Of a stretch of 64,000 nucleotides of DNA, positions 44,739 through 53,668 are shown one piece after another. Numbering within the stretch: the first letter of the stretch is position 1; each line of letters begins with the position of its first letter. The notes under the pieces are model-generated. The model was not told where the DNA came from, searched no databases, and saw nothing but the letters and a program-made list of their open reading frames with translations. Source of the stretch: Beijerinckiaceae bacterium (GTDB lineage: Bacteria; Pseudomonadota; Alphaproteobacteria; Rhizobiales; Beijerinckiaceae); contig JAPZTO010000002.1 of NCBI GenBank assembly GCA_027532775.1, positions 186,001 through 250,000 on the forward strand, read 5' to 3'. The position numbers and the translations under genes are program-made.

Positions 44739-45782
44739 TCATGCCGCGGGGTCGGCAATCGCGGGTTCATCAAGATGGCAGGCGACGGATTGCCCGCCGC
44801 CGACCGGCAGAAGAGCGGGGCGCTCCTCAGCACAGCGCGCGAAAGCCAGCGGGCAGCGCTGGCGGAAGGGGCAACCGCGCGGCAGGTCGATCGCGCTCGG
44901 CACCTCGCCGCCAAGCTGCCCGGCAGCCGGGCCGAGCTTCGTGCCAAGTTGCGGCGCCGCCGCCAGCAAGGCGCGTGTGTAAGGGTGCCTCGGCGCGGAA
45001 AAGATGGTTCTCGTCGGGCCGGTCTCGACCATGAAACCGAGATACATCACGCCGATGCGGTCGCTGATGTGGCGCACCACCGAAAGATCATGCGTGATGA
45101 AGAGGTAGGAGAAACCGAATTCGTCCTTCAGGTCCATCAGCAGGTTGAGGATCTGCGCCTGGATCGAGACATCGAGCGCCGAAACGGGCTCATCCGCGAT
45201 GATCAGATCCGGCTGCACCGAGAGCGACCGTGCGATGCCGATGCGCTGGCGCTGCCCGCCGGAGAACTGGTGCGGATAGCGATCGAGATGCTCGGTTCCG
45301 AGGCCGACCTTTGCGAGCAGGGCGAGCGCCCGCTCGGCACGGTCCGGCACGTTGCCGCCCTGGCTTTCGAGGTAGGGCTCCATGATGATGTCGCGCACCT
45401 TCTGGCGCGGGTTCAGCGAGGCATAGGGGTCCTGGAAAATCATCTGCATCTTGCGGCGCACGGGCCGCATCCGCGTGAAGTCATGGTGGGTGATATCCTC
45501 GCCGTCGATGAGGATCTGCCCGGCCGTGGGCTCGTTCAGCTTCACGATGGTCTTGGCGAGGGTGGATTTCCCACAGCCGGATTCCCCCACAATGCCCAGC
45601 ACTTCGCCCCGTCGGATCGACAGACTGACGCCATTTACTGCATGGACGATGCGACGCGGCGCGGAGATCCGCCCGCCTGAAAAGCGCAGCCTGTCGATGA
45701 GGCCGCCGCTGACATCGAACCGCTGCTCGAGATCGCGCACCTCGAGGAGCGGCGCGTTTCCCCCTGTACGCGTCCCGCTCAT
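44739..45782 (-). CDS. Oligopeptide/dipeptide ABC transporter ATP-binding protein (OppF/DppF type)
   Basis: An ATPase of 347 residues. Walker A is GESGCGKST, the signature is FSGGQRQR, Walker B is LIIADEPVSALDVS, and the H-loop is LFITHDLSVV. The C-terminal oligopeptide-specific region has CPFRQRCPLA, whose cysteines (with a later CAEE) suggest the Fe-S/zinc-binding site typical of this group. ATG 45782 overlaps the previous ATPase stop by 4 bp. Confidence 0.94.
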   Translation of the reverse strand: MSGTRTGGNAPLLEVRDLEQRFDVSGGLIDRLRFSGGRISAPRRIVHAVNGVSLSIRRGEVLGIVGESGCGKSTLAKTIVKLNEPTAGQILIDGEDITHHDFTRMRPVRRKMQMIFQDPYASLNPRQKVRDIIMEPYLESQGGNVPDRAERALALLAKVGLGTEHLDRYPHQFSGGQRQRIGIARSLSVQPDLIIADEPVSALDVSIQAQILNLLMDLKDEFGFSYLFITHDLSVVRHISDRIGVMYLGFMVETGPTRTIFSAPRHPYTRALLAAAPQLGTKLGPAAGQLGGEVPSAIDLPRGCPFRQRCPLAFARCAEERPALLPVGGGQSVACHLDEPAIADPAA

Positions 45783-46825
45783 GGCGACACCGTCAGCGGG
45801 TGGTGGCATGCAATCGCATGCAAGCGGGGAGGCCCCGATCCGTCGCCCACGCATTCGCGCTCACTCAGCACGGGGTCCTGCGTGCGGCAAAGCTCGCTCG
45901 CGCGGGGGCAGCGCGGCGCGAAGGCGCAACCCGGCGGCAATCTGCGGATATCCGGCACATTGCCGGGGATCTGACTGAGCCGGCGTTTCGCGCCGTCGAC
46001 ATCGGATTCATGCGGGATCGAATCGATCAGCCCGCGTGTATAAGGGTGGCGCGGCCGCGCGATGATTTCCTCAGCCGGCCCACGTTCGACGATCCGGCCG
46101 CAATAGAGCACGACGATGGTATCCGCCATCTGCGAGACCGCCGCCAGATCATGCGTGATCAGGACAAGCGAGGTTCCGCTTTCCACCACCTGCTGGCGCA
46201 TGAGGCGCAGCAACTGCGCCTGAATGGTGACGTCGAGCGCGGTCGTGGGTTCGTCGGCAATCAGCAGGCGGGGCTGTGCGATCATCGCGATGGCGATCAC
46301 CACGCGCTGGCGCATGCCGCCGGAAAACTGGTGCGGATAATGGTGCAGGCGTTGCTCCGGCTGCGGAATGCCGACCTTGTGCAGCATCTCGATCGCTTTC
46401 ATCCGCCGTTCGCGGGCGGAGAGCATGGTGTGAAGCGCCAGCGTTTCCTCGATCTGGTTGCCGATCGTGTAGAGGGGGTTCAGCGCCGTCATCGGGTCCT
46501 GGAAGATCATGGCGATCTCCTTGCCGCGAATGCTGCGCATCTCGTCTTCGCCAAGCGTGGCGAGATCGCGTCCCTCGAACTCGATCGAGCCGGCCTCGAT
46601 CCGTCCCGGCGGATCGATGAGGCCCATGATCGAAAAGCCGATCATCGACTTGCCGCCACCGGATTCGCCCACCAGCCCCATGATCTCGCCGGGCGCGACG
46701 TCGAAGCTCACGCCATCCACGGCTTTGACGATGCCACCGAAGGTGTGGAACCAGGTCCGCAATCCTTTGACGCTCAGGAGCGGCGTGGTCGCGATATCGG
46801 GCCGGGGCATGCTCGATCCCGTCAT
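45779..46825 (-). CDS. Oligopeptide/dipeptide ABC transporter ATP-binding protein (OppD/DppD type)
   Basis: An ATPase of 348 residues. Walker A is GESGGGKSM (Met replaces the usual Thr), the signature is FSGGMRQR, Walker B is [14 protein letters not shown], and the H-loop is [10 protein letters not shown]. The C-terminal extension has [15 protein letters not shown]. It is coupled to the preceding permease and to the next ATPase by 4-bp overlaps. Confidence 0.94.
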   Translation of the reverse strand: MTGSSMPRPDIATTPLLSVKGLRTWFHTFGGIVKAVDGVSFDVAPGEIMGLVGESGGGKSMIGFSIMGLIDPPGRIEAGSIEFEGRDLATLGEDEMRSIRGKEIAMIFQDPMTALNPLYTIGNQIEETLALHTMLSARERRMKAIEMLHKVGIPQPEQRLHHYPHQFSGGMRQRVVIAIAMIAQPRLLIADEPTTALDVTIQAQLLRLMRQQVVESGTSLVLITHDLAAVSQMADTIVVLYCGRIVERGPAEEIIARPRHPYTRGLIDSIPHESDVDGAKRRLSQIPGNVPDIRRLPPGCAFAPRCPRASELCRTQDPVLSERECVGDGSGPPRLHAIACHHPLTVSP

Positions 46826-47742
46826 TTCAGGCGCGGATTGAGTTCATCACGGAGGAAATCTCCGAGAAGATTGATGCCGAACACCAGGAGCATGATGAAG
46901 AGCCCGGGGAAGATCGACACCCACCAGAGGCCGGAAAACAGCACATCGAAGCCGTTCTTGATCAGAAGCCCCAGCGAGGGCTGCGTCACCGGCACGCCGA
47001 CGCCAAGGAAGGAGAGCGAAGCCTCGATCAGCACGAACGTGCCGACCTGAATGGTGGCGACGACGATGAGGGGGGTCAGGACGTTCGGCAGCACATGCCG
47101 CAGGATGATCTTGCGGTTCGGCAGGCCTGAAACGCGCGCAGCCTGCACATATTCCTTCTGCGTCTCGCGCAAGGTCGAGCCGCGCACCGTGCGCGCATAG
47201 ACCACCCATCCCACAGAGATCAGCGCGATCAACACCTTGTCGAGCCCGGTGCCGAAGGCGGACATCAGGAACAAGGCCGTCAGCACGGACGGGAACGACA
47301 GCTGGATATCGGCGATGCGCATGATGAAGGCATCGAGCCGCCCGCCATAAAAGCCCGCGATCAGCCCGAGCGTCGTGCCGAGCAGGCAGGCGCCCGCCAT
47401 GGCAACCAGCCCGATGACGAGCGAAATGCGGCTGCCATAGACGATGCTCGCAAGCACATCGCGGCCCTGGCCATCCGTGCCGAGCCAGAATTCGGACGAG
47501 CCGCCCTCGAGCCAGACTGGCGGCTTGAAGGCGGCCATCAGGTCAAGTTGGGCGACATCATAGGGGTTCTGGCTCACGATGAACGGCCCCGCCGTGACCA
47601 TCGCGAGGAAGAGGAACACGATGAGGCTCCCCAACACCGCCGAGAGGTTGCGCCTGTAATTGTGGATGAATTCCGAGGCGAGGAAAAGCTGCAGGCCGGA
47701 GCGGCGCATGGCGGCAGACATGACGGGAGGGGAAGATGCCAT
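46822..47742 (-). CDS. Oligopeptide/dipeptide ABC transporter permease (DppC/OppC type)
   Basis: A permease of 306 residues. It has an N-terminal cytoplasmic extension, about six hydrophobic segments, LGTDGQGRDVLASIVYGSRISL (the OppC-like motif) and the EAA loop YVQAARVSGLPNRKIILRHVLPNV. ATG 47742 is chosen. The longer open frame upstream is a shadow of the partner permease. Confidence 0.93.
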   Translation of the reverse strand: MASSPPVMSAAMRRSGLQLFLASEFIHNYRRNLSAVLGSLIVFLFLAMVTAGPFIVSQNPYDVAQLDLMAAFKPPVWLEGGSSEFWLGTDGQGRDVLASIVYGSRISLVIGLVAMAGACLLGTTLGLIAGFYGGRLDAFIMRIADIQLSFPSVLTALFLMSAFGTGLDKVLIALISVGWVVYARTVRGSTLRETQKEYVQAARVSGLPNRKIILRHVLPNVLTPLIVVATIQVGTFVLIEASLSFLGVGVPVTQPSLGLLIKNGFDVLFSGLWWVSIFPGLFIMLLVFGINLLGDFLRDELNPRLK

Positions 47743-47750
47743 GCCGCGCC

Positions 47751-48716
47751 TCACTTGATCTTGATGCGCGGATCGATGAGTGCATAGGCGACATCGACGA
47801 TGAAATTCACGACCACGAACATCAACGCGACAAACATCAGATAGACCACGATCACTGGCCGGTCGCCGCGATAGATCGAATCCACCAGCAATTTGCCGAT
47901 GCCCGGCCAGGCGAAAATCGTCTCGGTGAGGGTCGCAAAGGCGATGAGATCGCCGAGCATCAGGCCGAAAACGGTCACCAGTGGAATGAGCGCGTTCTTC
48001 AGCCCATGCTTGAAGAGAATACCCTTCGCGGTTGCCCCCTTGGCGCGCGCGAACTTGATGTAATCCTGCTTCATCACCTCGACCATCTCGGCGCGAATGA
48101 TGCGCATGAGGATCGCCAGCGTGCCGATGGACAGCGTGATCGCCGGCAGGATGAGGTGCCGGAAGCCCTCCCAGCTCGTGAAGCTCACGCGCAGGCCAAA
48201 CCATTCCGTCGTGGGGCCACGACCGGAGGAGGGCAGCCATTGCAGCTTCACGGCCACAACGAAAATCAGCACCATGCCGAGCCAGAAGCCGGGCAGGGAG
48301 ATGCCCACCAGCGAGCCCGCCATCACCGCGCGGCTCGTGGGCTTGCCGGGGTTCGCGCCGGCATAGACGCCCAGCGGAATGGCGACCAGCAGTGCCAGTG
48401 CCATTGCCAGGAAAACGATTTCCAGCGTGGCGGGCAGGCGCTCGAGAATGAGAGTCAGCGCGGGTTGGCGGAATACGAAAGAGCGGCCGAAATCGCCCTG
48501 CACCATGTTGGACAGAAAACGCCAATACTGCACGAGATGGCTTTCATCGAGCCCGAGAATGCGCCGCGCCTGTGCAATCTGCTCGTCGGTGGCATCCAGA
48601 GGCACCATCATGAAGGTGGGATCACCGGTGAAGCTCATCATGACGAAGACGAGCACCGACACCGCCCAGAGGACGACGACCATCTGGATCAGGCGTTTGA
48701 TCATGTAGCCGAACAA
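47751..48716 (-). CDS. Oligopeptide/dipeptide ABC transporter permease (DppB/OppB type)
   Basis: A permease of 321 residues. The first membrane segment is LIQMVVVLWAVSVLVFVMM, and the EAA loop is YIKFARAKGATAKGILFKHGLKNALIPLV. A GGAG site stands 5 nt before a TTG at 48716, while the in-frame ATG at 48704 has none at normal distance. TTG is therefore the likely start (MFGYMIKRL). Confidence 0.93.
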   Translation of the reverse strand: MFGYMIKRLIQMVVVLWAVSVLVFVMMSFTGDPTFMMVPLDATDEQIAQARRILGLDESHLVQYWRFLSNMVQGDFGRSFVFRQPALTLILERLPATLEIVFLAMALALLVAIPLGVYAGANPGKPTSRAVMAGSLVGISLPGFWLGMVLIFVVAVKLQWLPSSGRGPTTEWFGLRVSFTSWEGFRHLILPAITLSIGTLAILMRIIRAEMVEVMKQDYIKFARAKGATAKGILFKHGLKNALIPLVTVFGLMLGDLIAFATLTETIFAWPGIGKLLVDSIYRGDRPVIVVYLMFVALMFVVVNFIVDVAYALIDPRIKIK

Positions 48717-48853
48717 GATCGCTCCGATTTATATGTAAACGTCCTGGGGCAGGGGCGCTTCCGCGCCTCCACGGGGCAACGAGCGAACAGGCTATGGCGA
48801 AGGGTGGAGCCAAGGCGAGGGGCGAGCGCAGCGGCCCGCCCCCGGCGAAGCAG

Positions 48854-50452
48854 TCACTTCACGTCCATCTCATAGGCCCAGATGAACTTGTCCATGCGGG
48901 GCACGACCGTGACGGAATTCTTCGCGGCGTAGATATCCTGCTCGTAATGGATCGGGATCATCGGGATTTCGCGCACGGCGATCTTCGTCGCTTCCTGCAG
49001 GAGGGCATTGCGCCTGGAGACATCGGCTGTGGCATCTGCCTGGTCGATCAACGCGTCGAATTCGGCATTCGAGAAGGCGCCGCGATTGGCCTGCCCGTAG
49101 CCGGCCTTCTTGTTCCGGCTGTACATCAGCACGGAATACATGTTCCCGGCATCGCCCGAGGGGGTGTCCCAGCCCGACATGATGAAGCTCGACTTGTCCG
49201 ACGGAACGCGGATATAGCCGAAGAAATTCGAGCGCGGCATCAGGTTGAGGTTCAGCTTGATGTTGATGCGCGAGAGCATGCCCGCCAAACCCTGCGCAAT
49301 CGCCGCATCATTCACGTAGCGATTGTTCGTGGTATCGAGCGTCATGGTGAAGCCGCTCTCGTAGCCGGCTTCCTTCATCAGGCTGCGCGCCTTCTCGAGA
49401 TCGAACGGATAGATCTTGCGGAAATCGAGGCCCGGCACATAGCCGAGATGCGACGAGGGGACATACTGGTCGCTGGGCGTCGAGAAGTTGTTCATGATCG
49501 CCGTGCGGATGGCATCGACATTGATGGCCCGCGCGATTGCCTCGCGCACGCGGCGGTCCTGCATCGGGTTCTTCGGCAGGTCTATGGTCGGCGATTTGTC
49601 CCGCGTATCGAGGGCGATGACAAGGTTCAGCAGGCTCGGCCGGGTCACGACCTTGAAATTCGAATTGGCCTGCACGCCCGCGACGTCACGCACCGAAAGA
49701 TCCTGGATCACATCGACGCCACCTGTGAGCAGCGCTGCCGTGCGGGTCGCCGGGTTGGTGATCGGCTTGAAGATCACCCTGTCGATCTTCGGCTTGCCGC
49801 GCCAGTAATCGGCGAAAGCCTCCATCTCGATCCGGTCTTCCTTGATCCATTGCGCGAGCTTGTAGGGGCCCGTGCCCATGGGCTTCAGGCCCATCTGCTC
49901 GTCGCCAATGGCCTTCGTGTGCTTCTCATTGACGATCAGCACCTCGGCCAAAGCCATATGCAGCACGGCGAAGGGCTTCGGCGTCTTGAACTCGACGGTG
50001 TAATCATCGATGGCGCGCGCCGAGGCGACATTCGCCACAAAGCTGGCCATCAGCGACTTCTTCAGCCGCTCGATGGTGTAGACCACGTCGGAGGCCTTCA
50101 GCTCATCGCCGTTGTGGAACTTCACACCCCGGCGCAGCTTGAACACCCAGGTCATGTCATCGACGATCTGCCAGCTCTCGGCGAGGCCGGGCTTGAATTC
50201 CAGCTCCGGCGTGCGCGTCACCAGCGCATCGTAGAAATGGTAGAACATGATGTTGCCCGTCAGCTCGTTCGCGGCATGCGGATCGAGGATCACGGCATCG
50301 GCGGTGAGTGCGATCGTCACCGACTTGGCCTGCGCCTGCGCGAGGCCGGGCAGCGCAAGGCCCGCGGCCATGGCGAGCGCCAATGCCGCGCGACGGGAAA
50401 CGACTGGGCCGGATCTCAGGCTTCGGCGGGTGTTGCGACCTACGGTCATCAT
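48854..50452 (-). CDS. Family-5 peptide-type ABC substrate-binding protein with signal peptide
   Basis: A periplasmic binding protein of 532 residues. Its N-terminus has a twin-arginine-like VSRRAALALAMAAGLALPGLAQ, suggesting Tat or Sec export. The family-5 core follows: VFKLRRGVKFHNGDELKASDVVYTIERLK, then GTGPYKLAQWI. It is the main receptor of the dpp-like transporter encoded downstream. The gene lies 37 bp after the VOC protein gene, so it belongs to the same operon. Confidence 0.93.
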   Translation of the reverse strand: MMTVGRNTRRSLRSGPVVSRRAALALAMAAGLALPGLAQAQAKSVTIALTADAVILDPHAANELTGNIMFYHFYDALVTRTPELEFKPGLAESWQIVDDMTWVFKLRRGVKFHNGDELKASDVVYTIERLKKSLMASFVANVASARAIDDYTVEFKTPKPFAVLHMALAEVLIVNEKHTKAIGDEQMGLKPMGTGPYKLAQWIKEDRIEMEAFADYWRGKPKIDRVIFKPITNPATRTAALLTGGVDVIQDLSVRDVAGVQANSNFKVVTRPSLLNLVIALDTRDKSPTIDLPKNPMQDRRVREAIARAINVDAIRTAIMNNFSTPSDQYVPSSHLGYVPGLDFRKIYPFDLEKARSLMKEAGYESGFTMTLDTTNNRYVNDAAIAQGLAGMLSRINIKLNLNLMPRSNFFGYIRVPSDKSSFIMSGWDTPSGDAGNMYSVLMYSRNKKAGYGQANRGAFSNAEFDALIDQADATADVSRRNALLQEATKIAVREIPMIPIHYEQDIYAAKNSVTVVPRMDKFIWAYEMDVK

Positions 50453-50489
50453 GCTTCTCCGTCAGGTTGAGGGGACAGGTTTGGCGGCT

Positions 50490-50885
50490 TCAGGCGAGCG
50501 CAGACTGGATCTCGAGCTGGTAGCCCTCGGGATCGTTGAAGATGAACGCGCGGATCCTGAGCTCTTCGTTGCTGCGCGGACCGCGCAGGATCTCGAGGCC
50601 GCAACCCTTGATGTATTCCGCCCAGGCGTCGACATCGGCGACGCGCATGCAGATCTGCACCGGCTTGATCGGGTTTGCGCGGTGGCTGCCGCGTGTTTCG
50701 TCCACGAGGCCGATATAGCCGTTGGGCGTGACGCGATAGATCTTCGACCAGCCCTGATCGATCTCCAGCTGCAAGCCCATCACGTCCTCATAGAAGCGCA
50801 TCGCCCGGGGCAGGTCGACATAGTAGAGGAAGGTGATCAGCTTTTCCGTGGCTTCGAAGGGCGGGTGGGGCGGTTTTCCGGTCAT
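50490..50885 (-). CDS. VOC-family (glyoxalase/bleomycin-resistance fold) protein
   Basis: A protein of 131 residues with the vicinal-oxygen-chelate fold: LITFLYYVDLPRAMRFYEDVMGLQLEIDQGW at the start and FIFNDPEGYQLEIQS at the end. Members include glyoxalase, dioxygenases and epimerases, and the specific reaction is unknown. ATG 50885 is preferred; the frame extends upstream to 50999 without family similarity. It heads the VOC-transporter operon. The candidate GntR site at 50976-50988 lies 91 bp upstream of the start. Confidence 0.85.
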   Translation of the reverse strand: MTGKPPHPPFEATEKLITFLYYVDLPRAMRFYEDVMGLQLEIDQGWSKIYRVTPNGYIGLVDETRGSHRANPIKPVQICMRVADVDAWAEYIKGCGLEILRGPRSNEELRIRAFIFNDPEGYQLEIQSALA

Positions 50886-51676
50886 TTTTCCTCGTGCGTC
50901 CTGGGCGTTGGAACGGGGATGGGGGCCCGGCCGGATGTCGAATTCGCTGCGACATCGACCTGTTGTTTCGATGGTATACAGCATGTATTTTATCGTCAAC
51001 AGGCAGGCGCGGCGGCATTGCCGGCGGCCCCGTCGGAGGCGCTGTCAGGGGGAAGGCGGCTGGCCGGTGACGGGGAGGGCGGCTGACGGGGAGGGTGGTA
51101 TGCTGGCCCCGCAGCAGTCGCTTCGGGGGTGACAGGTGCAGCGCTAGGCCAACTTTCCAACGGGCGGGGTTGCCCTGCCGGTGCTCGAGCACAATCGTGG
51201 AAACCAGCACGCCCTCGATCCGGCCGCGCGCCTTGATAGCGTTTCTCGGCATCAAGGCGGAGAGTGTGATGGCTGGCTTGGGGCGAAACGGTAGATTGGC
51301 CCGGCGCGCGCCGATGAAAACAGGACCAGGCCTATTGCTCTCTTTTCTTCGGCTTCTTGCCGAAGACAGCGGGCACAAGGAGCATTGCTGGGACAGGCGA
51401 AGTCACAGGCGCCGAAACGGCAGTATAGAAGATAGATGGATAACGTATTTCAAATGAAATTAATACAGATTCTCTTTTACTTTCGACATCTCCATATGAA
51501 AATCCCGAAATATACAAGCATGAAACCATAAATACGTTTACAATAGAAAGCAATTATATCAAGGCAATCTTCTTGATTTCATGTCTATCATCTATTATCT
51601 TTTATCGGGTTCATTCCACCAAAATCTCACTCCCTCTGAAATTGACCTTTGGCCATGTGGCATCATGCTGAGGGAG
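50886..51676. other. Gene-poor region (791 bp) including a very AT-rich segment next to tRNA-Ser
   Basis: No convincing gene is seen. Hand counting gives 52 G/C in 180 bases for 51421-51600, about 29%, against clearly GC-rich DNA all around. A short frame on the minus strand (51332-51553, 73 residues) starts with a hydrophobic stretch and ends in a Lys-rich tail, but is unsupported. The segment lies just 3' of tRNA-Ser and may mark a boundary of transferred DNA. Confidence 0.55.
50973..50999 (-). promoter_or_regulatory. Possible promoter with embedded GntR-type operator before the VOC-transporter operon
   Basis: On the minus strand TTGACG (50999-50994) is followed by the perfect inverted repeat ATACATGCTGTAT (50988-50976). 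Its 15-mer matches the site at 40642-40656 outside the spacer. The spacing to TACCAT (50976-50971) is 17 nt, so the operator would overlie the promoter and allow repression by occlusion. The promoter call is inference. Confidence 0.55.
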
Positions 51677-51766
51677 TGGCGGATGGGGTGAGATTCGAAC
51701 TCACGGTAGGCTTGCACCTACGGCGGTTTTCAAGACCGCTGCCTTAAACCACTCGGCCACCCATCC
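51677..51766 (-). tRNA. tRNA-Ser (anticodon UGA)
   Basis: On the minus strand the sequence folds as a class II tRNA. The acceptor stem is GGATGGG/CCCATCC, and the anticodon stem GCGGT/ACCGC carries loop CTTGAAA (anticodon TGA). A long variable arm and a T-arm (TTCGAAT loop) follow. The 3' CCA is encoded. It reads UCN serine codons, mainly UCA. The gene borders the AT-rich segment on its 3' side and conserved genes on its 5' side. Confidence 0.95.
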
Positions 51767-51933
51767 ATCCGCAAGGAAATGCCCGTTTCGGCCGGTGGAG
51801 GCAAGAGAGCGGGCGGGAATTTTCGGGCGGAAAGGCCCTGGACGCGCCGGTGGCGCGAAAAATTGCCGCCCCGCAGTGAACCGCTGCCGGGCCCTCCTGC
51901 GTAACAGCAAAGGGGCAAACATGGAGGTTGTTG

Positions 51934-52323
51934 ATGCGGCTGGTACTGGGTTGTCTGGCAGGCTTGATGACATTCGGCATGGCGATGGCGAATGAGCGCG
52001 GTCCGATGACCGGCGAGCAGATCCGCGAGGCGGTGACGGCGAATCGCGTCTATCTGGCGACGCCGCTGGGCGGCGAGTTGCCGATGAATTACCGGCCCGG
52101 CGGGCGGGTGGATGCCTCGGGCGAGGCGATTGGCCTGGCGAGGTTCTTCAAGCCGCAGGATTCGGGCCGCTGGTGGATCAACAACAATCAGCTCTGCCAG
52201 CAATGGCAGGAATGGTACAAGGGCCAGCGCATGTGCTTCACGCTCGAGCGCGTCGGGTCCAACCAGTTGATCTGGCGTCGGGATAACGGCGAGAGCGGCA
52301 AGGCCCGGCTGGCGCCGAATTAA
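51934..52323 (+). CDS. Small secreted protein of unknown function
   Basis: A predicted exported protein of 129 residues with a signal peptide (LVLGCLAGLMTFGMAMA). The mature part is rich in Trp and Gln, with NNQLCQQWQEWYKGQRMCFTL: two cysteines ten residues apart and WW or W-x2-W pairs. Such a pattern is seen in small periplasmic proteins of Hyphomicrobiales (possibly DUF995-like), but I do not recognise a function. ATG 51934 has a GGAGG site 6 nt upstream. Confidence 0.75.
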   Translation: MRLVLGCLAGLMTFGMAMANERGPMTGEQIREAVTANRVYLATPLGGELPMNYRPGGRVDASGEAIGLARFFKPQDSGRWWINNNQLCQQWQEWYKGQRMCFTLERVGSNQLIWRRDNGESGKARLAPN

Positions 52324-52474
52324 CGATTCCGAAAGTCTGCCCCGGGGCAATGCTTGACCCCGGCGCCACTCGCCTTTAACCCGCCTTATTCTGGGTTTTG
52401 TGTTGCCAGAACGGTTCACATTCTCGTGACTCGGGGAAAGGGTTCTTCACTTTCCCGGTTTGGGTGGGGGGCAT

Positions 52475-53587
52475 ATGCCGGTTCGGAACGAAGGCGGGGC
52501 GAACAGCCCGGGCATCCATTGCCGTGCGGCGTCGATCATCACGCGGATTGCGGGTGTCTCCGCGCTCGCCCTGCTTGCCGCGAATTGTGCAAACCAGCCT
52601 TCCGGTCCCGGCCGCCAGCACACATCCAAGGAAATCGGGGCGTTTGCCCATCCGAAATATGGCAAGGCCAGCCCGCGTGTTGTCGGGCTTGATGATGATG
52701 CGCCGAAGGGCGGCGGGCGTTATCAGGTCGGCCGGCCCTACACCGTTGCCGGGCGGCGCTATGTCCCGCGCGAGAAGCCGGAAGGCTACAGCGTTTCCGG
52801 TCTTGCCAGCTGGTATGGCATTGCTTTCCACGGTCGCAAGACCGCCAATGGCGAAGTCTATGACCGTAATTCCGTTTCGGCCGCGCACCCGACCATGCCG
52901 CTGCCGAGCTATGCGCGTGTGACCAACCTCAACAACAATCACTCGATCATCGTGCGTGTGAACGATCGCGGGCCCTATCATGCCGGCCGCGTTGTCGATG
53001 TTTCTGAAAAGACAGCCAACCTTCTCCAGTTCCGCCATATCGGCACGGCGCGGGTCAAGGTGGACTATCTTGGCCCGGCCGGTCTGGCAGGGTCTGACGA
53101 TACAAGGCTCATCGCCTCGCTCTCGACCAATGGCCCGGCCCGCGCGCCGGCCGGCGGCTCGTCCACCACGATGGTGGCTTCGATCGAGCCGGTGGCCACG
53201 GCCCGCCCGCAGCAACGGAATTCATCGCTCCTTTCCTTCACTTCGCAGCAGGATGACAGCACGGTTCCGCTGACGCGCGCCGCAGCGCCGCAGGAACCGG
53301 CGGTCATCACGCAGACGCGGTTCACGCCGGTCGTCGATGCGCCGCTGCCGCCGGCCCGCCCGTTCGATCTCGATACGATTGGCGGCGCGGCGAGCCCTGT
53401 CACGCCGGGTTCGCTCCCGGCAGCCGGTTCGCAGCGCCTGAGCGGCACGGCGCTGCCGCCCGCCCGGCCGACGGATCTCTCCTTTACCGCCATGGAGGGA
53501 GGGTTCTCGCGCTTCGGTGCCGGGCATCCGTTCAGCCAGTTCGACCGGTTCGACACGCTCCAGCCTTCGCGCGGCAGCACGCGCTGA
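52475..53587 (+). CDS. rlpA: RlpA-family septal-ring lytic transglycosylase-like protein
   Basis: A protein of 370 residues. The N-terminal hydrophobic stretch (GVSALALLAANCANQ) resembles a lipoprotein signal, though the residue before the cysteine is Asn rather than the usual small residue. The double-psi beta-barrel domain follows with the RlpA signatures ASWYGIAFHGRKTANGEVYD, NDRGPYHAGRVVDVS and the catalytic Asp/His-type residues. The remaining C-terminal half is low-complexity, rich in Pro/Ala/Ser, and I see no SPOR domain. RlpA cleaves denuded peptidoglycan strands at the septum. It precedes the DacF-like gene. Confidence 0.9.
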   Translation: MPVRNEGGANSPGIHCRAASIITRIAGVSALALLAANCANQPSGPGRQHTSKEIGAFAHPKYGKASPRVVGLDDDAPKGGGRYQVGRPYTVAGRRYVPREKPEGYSVSGLASWYGIAFHGRKTANGEVYDRNSVSAAHPTMPLPSYARVTNLNNNHSIIVRVNDRGPYHAGRVVDVSEKTANLLQFRHIGTARVKVDYLGPAGLAGSDDTRLIASLSTNGPARAPAGGSSTTMVASIEPVATARPQQRNSSLLSFTSQQDDSTVPLTRAAAPQEPAVITQTRFTPVVDAPLPPARPFDLDTIGGAASPVTPGSLPAAGSQRLSGTALPPARPTDLSFTAMEGGFSRFGAGHPFSQFDRFDTLQPSRGSTR

Positions 53588-53668
53588 CTTTCCCCGCCTG
53601 GCCCATTGCCACGGTTTGACCTTGCCCCGCCGCTTGGGCATTAAGAGGGCGGGAGGCCCCACGGGCAG

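Noticed and set aside
51095-51457. Plus-strand frame of 120 codons upstream of the AT-rich segment
   Set aside because: Arg/Ser-rich with no recognisable family; a transposase remnant was considered, but no motif or inverted repeats were found.
51332-51553. 73-codon frame on the minus strand in the AT-rich region, with a hydrophobic start and Lys-rich end
   Set aside because: It is short, lacks a ribosome-binding site I can defend, and the C-terminal part resembles a sorting tail only weakly.
21700-51676. Calling the whole accessory region one integrative element
   Set aside because: No integrase, no transfer genes and no duplicated tRNA-Ser 3' end were found; only the AT-rich edges support it.
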